NCBI RefSeq assembly: GCF_900111895.1
Contig: NZ_FOKB01000006.1
Location: forward strand, 299,513 to 363,512
Source of the DNA: Pseudomonas simiae
GTDB taxonomy: Bacteria > Pseudomonadota > Gammaproteobacteria > Pseudomonadales > Pseudomonadaceae
Direction of reading: 5' to 3'
Length of the DNA: 64,000 bases
Part shown: piece by piece, positions 42,345 to 51,413 of the stretch
How positions within the stretch are numbered: position 1 is the first letter of the stretch
Layout of the letters: each line of letters opens with the position of its first letter
Translations under genes and position numbers: made by a program
The notes under the pieces: generated by a model
What the model saw: only the letters and a program-made list of their open reading frames with translations
Database searches by the model: none
What the model was told of the DNA's origin: nothing

Positions 42345-44657
42345 TCATAAGGCGTGTTTCTGTTGCCCGGCCCAGGGTGCCAGCATAAAGCTGAATGCCA
42401 GTCCCAGGCTGACCGATAAGCCGAAATTACTCACTGCCGGTGTACTGGATACGGCCAGCAGACCAAACGACAGCCAGGTTGTCAGCGCCGCCAGCAATGT
42501 TCCCAATAGACTGACCGCAGGGCCGCCAATCTGCTCGCGCATCAGGATCGCGTAGTCGACGCTGATCGCCGTGACCAACAGCAGGCCAAACAGGCTGAAC
42601 AGCGTCAGCGGCTGACCCAGCCAACCGAGGCTGGCCAGGCTGCACAGCGCAGCAAGCAGCGGCAGCGCGACGATGCGCAAGGCACCGCCGAAGCCGAACG
42701 GCAGGATCAGCAACAGTACAATCAACACGCAGGACATCAACTTCAGTTCTGCCGCGCTGATCTGTGTGTCGGCGAACACCCGGTTCAAGTCACCCAGGCG
42801 GTCCACCAGTTGCACGCCGGGTAAATCCACCGCTTGCACCCGCAGCAGCGCCGGGTTGTTCAGGCCTTGCAGGCTGACCATCGCCGCCACGCCGCCGTCC
42901 ACCGGGCCCAGCCACAAGGTGCGCCAAGGCTCGGCCAATGGGCCTACCAGTGCGGCCTCGATAGTTTGCGTAGGCAACGCTTGCAGTTGCGTCACCTCGG
43001 CTTGCAGGGCGCTGGCCGGTACGCCAAGGGCCAGCAATGGCTGCCAGTGTTGCGTCAGTGTGTTCAAGGCATCACGCAGTTGTTGCTGCTCGGCGGGCAG
43101 GCTGACCAGTTGATTGAGCGCCAGATAGCCCTTGAGCTTATCCATGTTCACCAATTGATCCAGGCGCTGCGCCAGTGCGCTTTGGCGCTCCAGCAACTGC
43201 CGCTCATCCTGCGCCCGCACCAGGAAAAACTGGCTGGTGGGCTGGAACCCGGTAATCCGCGCGACGGCCTGTGCTTCTTCCAGCAATTGCGGCGGCGCGC
43301 CGATCCATTGGCGGATATCGTTTTTGCTGTTGAGGTGCCACAGCCCACCGGCGCAAAACAGCAGCACCAGCGCCAGCAGTACGGGGCTCGGTACGCGCTT
43401 GAGCAGCGATTCGCGCACCCGCCACAGGCATTCAGCGATGCGCAGCGGCCACTGCGCCGGGCGCAACTCGACGCCTTTGAGCAGCGCCGGCAACAGGCAC
43501 ACGGCGGACAGGTAGGCGCCGACCAGGCCGGCAGCGGAGAACACCGCGATTTGCGTCAACGCCGGGAATGGCGTCCAGGCCAGCGCCAGGTAACCGATGC
43601 AACTGGTCGCCAGGCTCAGGCTCAGGCCGGGCAAGGTCAGGCGCAACGCCGGCCAGCTGCGCCATGGGCGCATGCTCCAGCTTTTCGACAGGTAGTGCAG
43701 CGGGTAATCCACCGCTACGCCGATCAGGCTGGAACCGAGCACCAAGGTCATCACATGCATATGCCCGAACAGCGCTACACAGGCCACCGCGCCAAACAGC
43801 ATGCCCACCAGCACCGGCACAAAGGCCAGCAACACGCGCCAGCGGCGGAATGCGAGCAACAGTAACAACAGGATGCCGACGGTAGCGCCGCCGCCGACCC
43901 AGGTGATTTCCCGCGTGGCTTGCTGCTGACCATTGGCGGCGTACAGCAAGCCGCTGGCTGCCAGTAGTTGCGCACCGTGTGCGCTGGCTTGGGTGCGACT
44001 GGCCTGAAGCAGATCCGCCACCTGCAGCGGCAGTTTCATGTCGAAGGCATTGCCGGTGGTGCGCGCACGCAGCAGCACCCAGCTCTTGCCGTCGGCATCG
44101 GCGATCAGTGCGCCGCTGCCGATATCCAACTGCACCGAACCCTGTTGCGGCTGGCTGTTCTGGATACGCCCGGTGAGGCCCAGCCAGTCATCCTGGCTTG
44201 GCACCAAACTGAAGCCGGTAAAGGGGTCGAAGAGGGCTTGCACGCGCTCCTGGATAAACGCGTCGGGGTGCTCGATCAGTTGCTCGCGGTCCTTGGCCGA
44301 GAGCATCGCCAGGCGACCGCGCAGCAATTGCTCGCGCAGCGCCGGCAAATCGGCTTGCAGGTTCCACTGCACTTTTTCAAACAACCCGCTGGCCTGCCAG
44401 TGTTCGCCCAATTGCTGCGCGACGGCCACGGCTTGCTGGCGGTCGGCATGGCCTACCAATACCAGCAGCTCGCGGTTCAGCGGCTCCTGCATACGCTGTT
44501 CCGCTTGCTGCTCCAGGGCGTCCGGCGTGTTGCCCGGCACCAGCTCCATCAGGTTGGCGGACAACGGCGCGCCATGGCGCCACTGCCAGCCGGCCAGGGC
44601 GAGCACCGCGACCAGCAGGATCAGGAACAGGCGCGGCAGCAGGCGTTCACTGGGCAA
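42345..44657 (-). CDS. MMPL/RND-type exporter
   Basis: 770 residues with about 12 membrane helices in two halves, each half a helix, a large periplasmic domain and five helices. GVAVDYPLHYLSKSW in the first half and AISVDYAILMREQ in the second are the usual RND/MMPL helix-4 Asp segments. Likely moves the aryl polyene lipid across or out of the inner membrane. Start is a TTG at 44657 overlapping the LolA-like stop, with GGAG 10 bases upstream. Confidence 0.87.
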   Translation of the reverse strand: MPSERLLPRLFLILLVAVLALAGWQWRHGAPLSANLMELVPGNTPDALEQQAEQRMQEPLNRELLVLVGHADRQQAVAVAQQLGEHWQASGLFEKVQWNLQADLPALREQLLRGRLAMLSAKDREQLIEHPDAFIQERVQALFDPFTGFSLVPSQDDWLGLTGRIQNSQPQQGSVQLDIGSGALIADADGKSWVLLRARTTGNAFDMKLPLQVADLLQASRTQASAHGAQLLAASGLLYAANGQQQATREITWVGGGATVGILLLLLLAFRRWRVLLAFVPVLVGMLFGAVACVALFGHMHVMTLVLGSSLIGVAVDYPLHYLSKSWSMRPWRSWPALRLTLPGLSLSLATSCIGYLALAWTPFPALTQIAVFSAAGLVGAYLSAVCLLPALLKGVELRPAQWPLRIAECLWRVRESLLKRVPSPVLLALVLLFCAGGLWHLNSKNDIRQWIGAPPQLLEEAQAVARITGFQPTSQFFLVRAQDERQLLERQSALAQRLDQLVNMDKLKGYLALNQLVSLPAEQQQLRDALNTLTQHWQPLLALGVPASALQAEVTQLQALPTQTIEAALVGPLAEPWRTLWLGPVDGGVAAMVSLQGLNNPALLRVQAVDLPGVQLVDRLGDLNRVFADTQISAAELKLMSCVLIVLLLILPFGFGGALRIVALPLLAALCSLASLGWLGQPLTLFSLFGLLLVTAISVDYAILMREQIGGPAVSLLGTLLAALTTWLSFGLLAVSSTPAVSNFGLSVSLGLAFSFMLAPWAGQQKHAL

Positions 44658-45340
44658 AGTCGTGTTGCTCCGCGTCGCTCAATGGCTGGCTGGCGGTACT
44701 GTCCTGCATACGCAGCACGGTGCTGTCGCCTTGGGTTTCCAGCAGTTCGATGGTTTGCACCAAGTCACCACCGTCGATGTTGATCTGGGTGAAGACTTGC
44801 TTGAGCAACAGTGAGCGCGGGATCAACGTGAGCTTCCACTGTTTGGCCTCGCCTTGCAGCTGCAATTCGAAGTCACGCTGCAAGCCGCTGCTGTCGCCCT
44901 GGAGCACGGCGAGGAACAGACGGTTCTGCTCGGCGCCGGCGCTCTTGTTCGGCAGCAGTTGCCAGCCATTGGTGTCGCGGCGGGCAATGCCCTGGGGGCT
45001 GATGCGGTAGTCCTGTTGCAGCGGGGTTTTCAGCAGCCACAGCAGGCCGTGGTCCTTGGCGAGGACGAAGGAGCCTTTGCTGACCAAGGGTTGGGGCAGG
45101 GCACGCAGGTGTTTTTCCTGGGTGAAGCTGCCGTGGATCACTGAGGGTTTTGCAAGTTGGTCGCTCAGCTGCTGCAAGTCGAAGGCATGGGCCAGACTTG
45201 GAATGCCCAATAGCAGGATTAACGCGATCAAGGTGGGAGCGGGCTTGCTCGCGAAGAGCCTGAGGGCGCCGCGTAGTGTCAGGCGGATCGCCTTATCGTT
45301 GACGTCCATCGGGGGCAAGCCCCCTCCCACATGTGACCTC
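44647..45340 (-). CDS. LolA-like outer-membrane lipoprotein carrier, REP-derived N-terminus
   Basis: 230 residues if started at the ATG that overlaps the thioesterase stop (45338-45340, AAAGGG 7 bases upstream); 220 from a second ATG at 45309. The hydrophobic signal segment LIALILLLGIPSLAHA is followed by a LolA-type beta-barrel domain (LQQLSDQLAKPSVIHGSFTQEKHLRAL..., KDHGLLWLLKTPLQQDYRISPQGI). All residues between the start and LIALIL are encoded by a REP doublet at 45233-45330. LolA-like proteins of APE clusters probably shuttle pigment or lipoprotein through the periplasm. Confidence 0.8.
45233..45330. repeat. REP doublet inside the LolA-like gene
   Basis: Facing arms GTGGGAGCGGGCTTGC (45233-45248) and GGGGCAAGCCCCCTCCCAC (45312-45330, degenerate). 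It is the only REP in this window that lies within a reading frame, between the first codons and the hydrophobic core of the signal peptide. Confidence 0.88.
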
Positions 45341-45764
45341 ATTTCAAAGCCCTTTCTACGGTGTCGGTGAAGACTTTGGGGGAGGCGAGCTGCATCTCGC
45401 GGCTGGCGATTTCTACGGCGACTTGCACGGTGCTGGCGCGGGTCAAGCGCTCGCCGCTGGCCAGGTCGGTGATCAGGTAATTGACCTTCAAGCGGTTCTC
45501 CCACTCCACCAGGCTGGCGCGCACGTTGACCGTCTGGCCGAACACGGCGCCGCGCACGTAGCGCAGTTGCATGTCGATGACCGGCCAGGCGTAGCCCGAC
45601 TCGAGCATCGCCGTGTAGTTGTGGCCGATCTTGTCCAGCAACGCGCAGCGCGCGACTTCCAGGTACTTGACGTAATGCCCGTGCCAGACGACGTTCATGG
45701 TGTCGACGTCAAAAAACGGCACGAGGATTTCAGTGTCGCAATGCAGCACGCCTTGGCTACGCAT
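45339..45764 (-). CDS. 4HBT-type acyl thioesterase
   Basis: 141-residue hotdog thioesterase of the YbgC/4-hydroxybenzoyl-CoA type: EILVPFFDVDTMNVVWHGHYVKYLEVARCALL carries the active-site Asp and HGHY-YxE pattern. It may release or proofread acyl-ACP intermediates. Its start overlaps the ammonia-lyase stop by 8 bases, and its stop overlaps the LolA-like start. Confidence 0.87.
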   Translation of the reverse strand: MRSQGVLHCDTEILVPFFDVDTMNVVWHGHYVKYLEVARCALLDKIGHNYTAMLESGYAWPVIDMQLRYVRGAVFGQTVNVRASLVEWENRLKVNYLITDLASGERLTRASTVQVAVEIASREMQLASPKVFTDTVERALK

Positions 45765-47298
45765 GCAGCCTCCAGTGTTGCTCGGCGATACGTTGCAGGC
45801 ACAGGCGCAATTCGCCTTCCAGCGCACGGTCTTCGATGACCGGCGGGAAGTCCTTGGCCAGTGCTTCGTGCATCGCCGCCAGTGCTGGCGGTAACGGCCG
45901 TGCATCCTCTGCCTGGGCCCGCAGCCACACGCCCTGGTTGGCGGCGAGCAGCGTGGCGGCGGCGACCTGTTCGGTCAGTTCCAGCACGCGGATCGCATCG
46001 CGGGCGGCGATGGTGCCCATGCTTACCTTGTCCTGGTTGTGGCACTCGGTAGAGCGCGAGAACACGCTGGCCGGCATGGTGTTTTTCAATGCCTCGGCGG
46101 TCCAGGCGCTGGTACCGATCTGTACGGCCTTGAAGCCGTGATTGATCATCGCGCGGTCGGCCGGCGCGCCGGAGAGGTTGCTCGGCAGGCCGTGGTTGTA
46201 GCGCACGTCCACCAGCAACGCGAGCTGACGGTCGAGCAGGTCGGCGACGTTGGCCACCAGTGTCTTGAGGCTGTCCATGGCGAAAGCGATATGCCCGCCG
46301 TAGAAGTGCCCACCGTGCAGCACGCGTTCTTCTTCGGCGTCGATGATCGGGTTGTCGTTGGCGCTATTGAGCTCGATCTCGATGAACGAGCGCAGCCAGT
46401 TCAGGCTGTCGGCCAATACGCCGAGGACGTGGGGCGCACAGCGCAACGAATAGCGATCCTGCAGACGGTGCAGCGGCGCGGTTGGCGCATCGATCGCCAG
46501 GTCCTTGCGCAACCACGCGGCGACTTGCATCTGCCCCGGGTGCGGCTTGGCGGCGAACAGGCGCTCGTCGAAGTGTTCCGGGTTGCCTTGCAACGCCACC
46601 ACGTTCAGCGCGGTGATGCGCGTGGCCAGTTGCAGCAGGTAGTCGGCGCGGGCGAAGGCCAGGCAGGCCAGGCCGGTCATCACCGCGGTGCCGTTCATCA
46701 GCGCCAGGGCTTCCTTGGGGCGCAGGACCAGCGGTTCCCAGCCCAACTCACGGTGCACGTCGATCGCCTGGCGGCGTTCGCCACGGAACATCACTTCGCG
46801 TTCGCCGGACAGGGTCGCCGCCACGTAGGACAGTGGCGTCAGATCACCGCTCGCGCCCACCGAGCCTTCTTCCGGGATCAACGGCAGCACGTCGTGTTCG
46901 AGGAACGCATGCAGGCGCTCCAGCAACTCCACGCGCACACCGGAAACGCCGTGGCACAGCGACTGCAACCTTGCGGCCAGCACCGCGCGGGTGGCTTGGG
47001 CATCGAGCAACTTGCCCAGGCCGCACCCGTGGAAGGTATACAAATGACGGGGCAGGGCCTCGACGTGCTGCAACGGCACCGCCACCACGCAGGAGTCGCC
47101 GTAGCCGGTGGTCACGCCGTAGATCACGCCTTCCTTGTCCAGCAGCGAGTCGAGGAACTGCGCGCCCTTGGCAATGCGCTGGCGATACGCGGCATCGCTC
47201 TGCAATTGGGTCGGCGCCTGACGGTTGGCCAGGGCCAGCACGTCTTCGATGCGCAAGGCGCGTTCGCCAAAGGTTACCGGCTCAAGATGCGTCGTCAT
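45757..47298 (-). CDS. Aromatic amino acid ammonia-lyase (HAL/PAL/TAL family)
   Basis: 513-residue MIO enzyme. Ala149-Ser150-Gly151 in GSVGASGDL cyclise to the MIO cofactor; the catalytic Tyr60 lies in IYGVTTGYG. The selectivity pair aligned with Ser-His of histidase, His-Leu of tyrosine lyase and Phe-Leu of phenylalanine lyase reads Phe89-His90, so the substrate is not obvious. In this setting it most likely deaminates Tyr or Phe to a cinnamic-type starter for the polyene. Lies amid the cluster and overlaps both neighbours. It is not part of a histidine-utilisation operon. Confidence 0.87.
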   Translation of the reverse strand: MTTHLEPVTFGERALRIEDVLALANRQAPTQLQSDAAYRQRIAKGAQFLDSLLDKEGVIYGVTTGYGDSCVVAVPLQHVEALPRHLYTFHGCGLGKLLDAQATRAVLAARLQSLCHGVSGVRVELLERLHAFLEHDVLPLIPEEGSVGASGDLTPLSYVAATLSGEREVMFRGERRQAIDVHRELGWEPLVLRPKEALALMNGTAVMTGLACLAFARADYLLQLATRITALNVVALQGNPEHFDERLFAAKPHPGQMQVAAWLRKDLAIDAPTAPLHRLQDRYSLRCAPHVLGVLADSLNWLRSFIEIELNSANDNPIIDAEEERVLHGGHFYGGHIAFAMDSLKTLVANVADLLDRQLALLVDVRYNHGLPSNLSGAPADRAMINHGFKAVQIGTSAWTAEALKNTMPASVFSRSTECHNQDKVSMGTIAARDAIRVLELTEQVAAATLLAANQGVWLRAQAEDARPLPPALAAMHEALAKDFPPVIEDRALEGELRLCLQRIAEQHWRLHA

Positions 47299-48217
47299 CG
47301 GTCTTCCAGAAAGGGTAAAAGTTGAACCATTGTTGGGGCGCTTCCAGGCAGAACTGGCCCAGGCGCGCGGCGTAGCGCGCGGTCCACAGGGCTATGATCT
47401 GCTCGCGGGTATTGCGTTTCCATTCGATCATGTCGGCGAAAGGCTCAATGCTCAGGCGATAGCGGCTGTTGTGCTTGAGGCACATCAGCAGGTTTACCGG
47501 GCACTTGAGCAAACCGGCCAGCAGCCACGGGCCTTGGGGGAAGGCGGCGTCATGGCCGAGGAAGTCTACGCGCACCGTGCGCCCGCCGTGCAGCGGCACG
47601 CGGTCGCCGGCAATCGCCAGCCACTCGCCGTCGTCCAGACGCTGGCTGAGCAGCAGCATGGTGGCCGGGTCCAGCTCGCTGACCTGGATCAGGCGCAAAT
47701 GGGTCGCCCCGGCTTCGCCCAGCAGGCGATTGAATTGCTCGGCGTGCTTGGTGTGCACCAGCACGTTCATGGTGACCTGCTCGCCAATCTCGGCAAGAGC
47801 GCGGCACACTTCCAGGTTGCCCAGGTGCGCGCCCACCAGCATCTGCCCGCGTTCGCCGCGCAGTTGTCCGCGCAATTGCGCCGGGTCGTTGATCTCGATC
47901 TGCTCCAGGCGCAGCTTGCCGTTCCACACGTCGAGTTTGTCGAGCAGCGAGTCGGCAAACGCCATGAACTGACCAAAGACTTTCCAGTGAGTGGGGCGCA
48001 GTTCACCGCGCCCGCTCCAGTCGGCCAGGCGCTGTTGGTATTGCCAGGCGCTCTGGCGCGCGGTGCGGCCAAACAGGAAGAAGTACAGGACGATGCCGTA
48101 CAGCACCGGGCTCAACAAACGTCGGCCGAGGACTTTGGCGGCGAAGGCGGTGAGCTTCATCAGCCAATAACTGCCACGTTCCTCGCGGTCGGCCCAGTGT
48201 TTGCTGCTGTCGCTCAT
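47282..48217 (-). CDS. LpxL-like lysophospholipid/lauroyl acyltransferase
   Basis: 311 residues with an N-terminal membrane helix and an HtrB/LpxL-type acyltransferase domain: MLVGAHLGNLEVCRAL matches the HX4D/E catalytic form, WLAIAGDRVPLHGG and FPQGPWLLAGLLKCPV are typical later motifs. It could join the polyene acid to a lipid or sugar acceptor. Start MSDSSKHWADREERG overlaps the glycosyltransferase stop (ATGA). Confidence 0.83.
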   Translation of the reverse strand: MSDSSKHWADREERGSYWLMKLTAFAAKVLGRRLLSPVLYGIVLYFFLFGRTARQSAWQYQQRLADWSGRGELRPTHWKVFGQFMAFADSLLDKLDVWNGKLRLEQIEINDPAQLRGQLRGERGQMLVGAHLGNLEVCRALAEIGEQVTMNVLVHTKHAEQFNRLLGEAGATHLRLIQVSELDPATMLLLSQRLDDGEWLAIAGDRVPLHGGRTVRVDFLGHDAAFPQGPWLLAGLLKCPVNLLMCLKHNSRYRLSIEPFADMIEWKRNTREQIIALWTARYAARLGQFCLEAPQQWFNFYPFWKTDDDAS

Positions 48218-48948
48218 GCCTGCCACCGTCGCCACAGGATCATCGGCGCCCGCACCAACATGCCGAAAAACAACCGGGTGTGCATGGCTGAGATGCGCAC
48301 GTTGTCACGAAACAACCGGAAGTGCGACAGGCCGTCGGCGGGGTAGTGCACCTGGGTCGGCAGCCAGCGCATTGGCTGGTTGCGCCAGGCCAGGCGCACC
48401 AGAATGTCGGAGTCGAAGTCCATGCGCGTGCCGATGTAGGCCGAGTCCATCAGCGCCAGCACCGGTGCCAGCGGGTACACGCGAAAGCCGCACATCGAGT
48501 CGCGGATCTGCAGCGACAAGGTGTTGATCCACACCCACACGTGGGTCAGGTAGCGCGCATACAGGCGGCCTTTGGGCACGCTGTCGTCGTATTCGGGGTA
48601 GCCGCAGATAATGGCATCGGGGTGACGGCGCGAGGTGTCGAGGAAGGTCTCGACTTCGCGCAGGTCGTGTTGGCCGTCGGCGTCGACTTGCAGGGCGTGG
48701 CTGAAGCCCAGGCGTGCGGCTTCGCGGAACCCGGCCATCACTGCACCGCCCTTGCCCTGGTTGGTGGGCAAGGTCAGTAGGGTGACGTTGTCGATCGTCG
48801 CCAGTTGCGCCAGAACCGCTGCGCAGGCCGGGCTGCTGCCGTCGTCGACCAACAGGCAAGGCAGGCCACTGTTCAACAGGCTGCGGACCACGGCGGGCAC
48901 GGCCGCTTCGTGGTTGTAGACCGGGATCAGGGCGCAGGGGTTATGCAT
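48214..48948 (-). CDS. Family 2 glycosyltransferase
   Basis: 244-residue GT2 enzyme of the DPM/polyprenyl-phosphate type: ALIPVYNHEAAVPAVV, LLVDDGSSP, GKGGAVMAGFREA, and DxD in ALQVDADGQHD. Probably adds a sugar to the pigment lipid or its carrier. The start ATGCATAA overlaps the ligase stop. An earlier in-frame Met would fall deep inside the ligase gene and is not used. Confidence 0.87.
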   Translation of the reverse strand: MHNPCALIPVYNHEAAVPAVVRSLLNSGLPCLLVDDGSSPACAAVLAQLATIDNVTLLTLPTNQGKGGAVMAGFREAARLGFSHALQVDADGQHDLREVETFLDTSRRHPDAIICGYPEYDDSVPKGRLYARYLTHVWVWINTLSLQIRDSMCGFRVYPLAPVLALMDSAYIGTRMDFDSDILVRLAWRNQPMRWLPTQVHYPADGLSHFRLFRDNVRISAMHTRLFFGMLVRAPMILWRRWQA

Positions 48949-50611
48949 TGACGCTCTCCAGCACAATCCGACCGCTGGAGCAGGCCGCAACACCGTTGCG
49001 ATAGGCGAAATACAACTTGCCGCGTTGCGCATCAAACCGCAGATGCAATTCGATAGCGTCGCCCGGCCGCACCAGTTGCTGGAACTTGAGTACTTCCATC
49101 CCGGCAAACGTTGCCGGCAAGTCGAGCAACTGCTGACCCAGATTAAACGCCCACTCCACCTGCACCACCCCCGGTAACACGGGGGTGACCGGGAAGTGCC
49201 CGCTGAAGTAGGCCAGGTCTGGCGGGACGCTCAGTTGCAAGGTCCATTCGCCGTTGGCTTCGACCTGCTCCAGTACTTCCGGGGCTTTCGGTCGTGATGC
49301 CAACAAGAGCCCCTCGACTTGCGCCTGGGGCAGTTTGCCCTGGCTGTTCAGGTGCAGCTGGCGCAGTAACCGCCAGCGCCGCGGCAGTGCCAGGGCTTCG
49401 CAATGTTGGCTCAAGTGTTGGCGCAGGGTTTGCGTGAGCGTGCGACGGCCCTGATTGCGCAACGCATGCAGGCCCTCGTCACTCAGTACCACCAGGGCGC
49501 CAAGGGACGCGCGGTTTTCCTGCACCACCCCCAGGCGGGTTTCCGCGACCCACGGGTGGGTCATCAGCGCGTGTTCCAGCATGGGCAGGGAGATGCGTTT
49601 TTCTTCCAGCTTGACGATGCGATCCAGACGACCCAGCAGCTCGAAGCGGCCATCGGCATGGATACGTGCAGCGTCGGCGGTTTGTTCGATGTGCCCTTCA
49701 GGCAGATACGGTGAAGCAATGCGCAGGGCGCCGTCGGCATCCTGGCTCAGGTGCACGTCGGCAAACGGCTGCCAAGGCTGCGCACCCTGGCGCCAGGCGA
49801 TACCGCCGGTTTCCGAACTGCCGAGGATCTCTGTCGGCCATTGCTGCAAGCGGTCATAAAGGCTGCCGGCGGCTTCCACGGGCAGTGCGCCGCCGGAGGA
49901 AAACACCCGTGACACTTGGCTTAGCGCCGGCCAGTCGAGGTTGTCGCCCATGCGCTTGAGCAGCGCCGGGCTGGCGACCCAGGCAAAATGCGTGTGCTCG
50001 CGGCTGGCGCGCTGCAAATCTTCGGGGAAGGCCAGTTGCTTGCGCACAAAGGTACGTCCGGCGCACAGCGGCCAGAGCACTCGGAACAGCAAGCCGTAGA
50101 TATGTTGAGTGGCAACGCTGCCGATGATGCACGCGTCTTTTAGGTCCGGGCCCCACAGGGTTTCCAGTGCCTCGACTTCATTAGCCAGCTGGCGCAGTGT
50201 CTTGTCGATGCGCTTGGGCTCGCCGCTGGAGCCGGAGGTGCACAGGCTCAGTTGGCAGCTGTCCAGATCGAGGGCGGCGGGGCTCAGTGGTGTTTGAAAC
50301 AGTGCGTCCAGGTCAGCTGCTTCGGTCAGCCAGGCGTCAACGGCGGCGTCCCAGCGCTGACGGGTCTGAGGTTGCAGGTCGGCGGGCAGCAGCACGCTGA
50401 CCCCGGCGCGCCAGGCGCCCAGCAGGGCAATCGTGAGCAGGCCTGCATCTTCCAGGTACACGGCCAGGCGCTGGATGCCGCGCGCTTGCAGGCCTGCGGC
50501 CAGGCTCAAGGACTGCGCCCACAGCTGGGCATGATCCATTGCAGGTTCGGTGGTGACCGGACGCTGTTCCAGCGGCTCAAGCAGCAAGTGCTCAAGTTTC
50601 AACCCATTCAT
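48941..50611 (-). CDS. apeH: Acyl/aryl-activating AMP ligase fused to a hotdog dehydratase (ApeH-ApeI fusion)
   Basis: 556 residues. Residues 1-450 form an ANL adenylating domain (LCTSGSSGEPKRI P-loop, ILGSSETGG, LGRLDRIVKLEEKRI). From about 456 a complete FabA/FabZ-like hotdog follows: FSGHFPVTPVLPGVVQVEWAFNLGQ with the catalytic His at about 472. The ligase would load the aromatic starter on an ACP; the dehydratase would partner ApeP. These two functions are separate proteins in the characterised Xenorhabdus system. Start overlaps the membrane-protein stop (ATGA). Confidence 0.88.
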   Translation of the reverse strand: MNGLKLEHLLLEPLEQRPVTTEPAMDHAQLWAQSLSLAAGLQARGIQRLAVYLEDAGLLTIALLGAWRAGVSVLLPADLQPQTRQRWDAAVDAWLTEAADLDALFQTPLSPAALDLDSCQLSLCTSGSSGEPKRIDKTLRQLANEVEALETLWGPDLKDACIIGSVATQHIYGLLFRVLWPLCAGRTFVRKQLAFPEDLQRASREHTHFAWVASPALLKRMGDNLDWPALSQVSRVFSSGGALPVEAAGSLYDRLQQWPTEILGSSETGGIAWRQGAQPWQPFADVHLSQDADGALRIASPYLPEGHIEQTADAARIHADGRFELLGRLDRIVKLEEKRISLPMLEHALMTHPWVAETRLGVVQENRASLGALVVLSDEGLHALRNQGRRTLTQTLRQHLSQHCEALALPRRWRLLRQLHLNSQGKLPQAQVEGLLLASRPKAPEVLEQVEANGEWTLQLSVPPDLAYFSGHFPVTPVLPGVVQVEWAFNLGQQLLDLPATFAGMEVLKFQQLVRPGDAIELHLRFDAQRGKLYFAYRNGVAACSSGRIVLESVNA

Positions 50612-51153
50612 ACGCGGCCTCGAACCCTTTGTCGTACCAGCCATTCCACGGCAAACAACAGCCCCATCAGCCCGTAGGCGATCAGGCCGTTGTACAACGT
50701 CCACCAGCTCAGCGGCGCCCACAGGGTGAGGGCGGCGGCGAGCAGGCCATTACACAGAAAAAACACACTCCACACCACGGTGACCTGGCGGGTATACACA
50801 ATGGCTTGCGCGGGCAACACCGGGTCGGTCATGCGCGCCAGGCGCTCGACCATCGGCGGGCCGTATTTGAGACTCAGGCCGAACAGCGCCAACATAAACC
50901 CGCTGACCAGGCTCGGGTACCAGCGCAGCAGGTGCGGGTTGTCGAACCAGGCCAGCAACAGGCAGAACACCATCACGGCCAACGCCATCCAGCGGCTGCC
51001 GGGGCGTCGCGCACCGGTCAGCGCGCGCAGCAGCCACAGGCCGCCCAGCAGCAGCCCGAATTGCCACGGTGCGAAGTGTTCGGTGCCGTAATACACCGCA
51101 AAGGGGTACAGCAGCCCCGCCAACAACAGGCCAAGGCCGATCAGCCGGCTCAT
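50608..51153 (-). CDS. Multi-pass membrane protein of the aryl polyene cluster
   Basis: 181 residues with five or six hydrophobic helices (LIGLGLLLAGLLYPFAVYYG, FGLLLGGLWLLRAL, WMALAVMVFCLLLAW, and two more near the C-terminus). It belongs to a COG4648-like membrane family that recurs in APE loci. No catalytic motif seen. Overlaps the second ACP gene and the ligase gene by 4 bases each. Confidence 0.78.
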   Translation of the reverse strand: MSRLIGLGLLLAGLLYPFAVYYGTEHFAPWQFGLLLGGLWLLRALTGARRPGSRWMALAVMVFCLLLAWFDNPHLLRWYPSLVSGFMLALFGLSLKYGPPMVERLARMTDPVLPAQAIVYTRQVTVVWSVFFLCNGLLAAALTLWAPLSWWTLYNGLIAYGLMGLLFAVEWLVRQRVRGRV

Positions 51154-51404
51154 GCGGCCGGCTGGACCAGACGGTACACCGCCTCAACCACGTCGTTCAC
51201 GGTACGCACGGCCTTGAATTCTTCGGCGGCGATCTTCTTGCCGGTTTGGCGCTTGATATGGTCGATCAAGTCGACGGCGTCGATGCTATCGATTTCCAGG
51301 TCCTGGTAAAGGTTGGCGTCAAGGGTGACGCGTTCCGGCGGCAGTTCAAACAGTTCCACCAAGGCGTCGCGCAAGGTGTTGAAAATATCGTCACGAGTTT
51401 GCAT
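51150..51404 (-). CDS. apeF: Acyl carrier protein (ApeF-type)
   Basis: 84-residue acidic four-helix ACP. Phosphopantetheine site Ser40 in LEIDSIDAVDL. One of two tandem carrier proteins; in the characterised system one carries starter and the other the growing chain. Letters are given by gene order and could be swapped. Confidence 0.85.
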   Translation of the reverse strand: MQTRDDIFNTLRDALVELFELPPERVTLDANLYQDLEIDSIDAVDLIDHIKRQTGKKIAAEEFKAVRTVNDVVEAVYRLVQPAA

Positions 51405-51413
51405 GGTCCGGTC

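Noticed and set aside
45757..47298. Calling the MIO enzyme histidase (hutH)
   Set aside because: No hut genes nearby and the selectivity pair is not the histidase Ser-His; context is pigment synthesis.
46039..47325. 428-codon plus-strand frame opposite the ammonia-lyase
   Set aside because: Antisense to a gene with clear catalytic motifs; no independent support.
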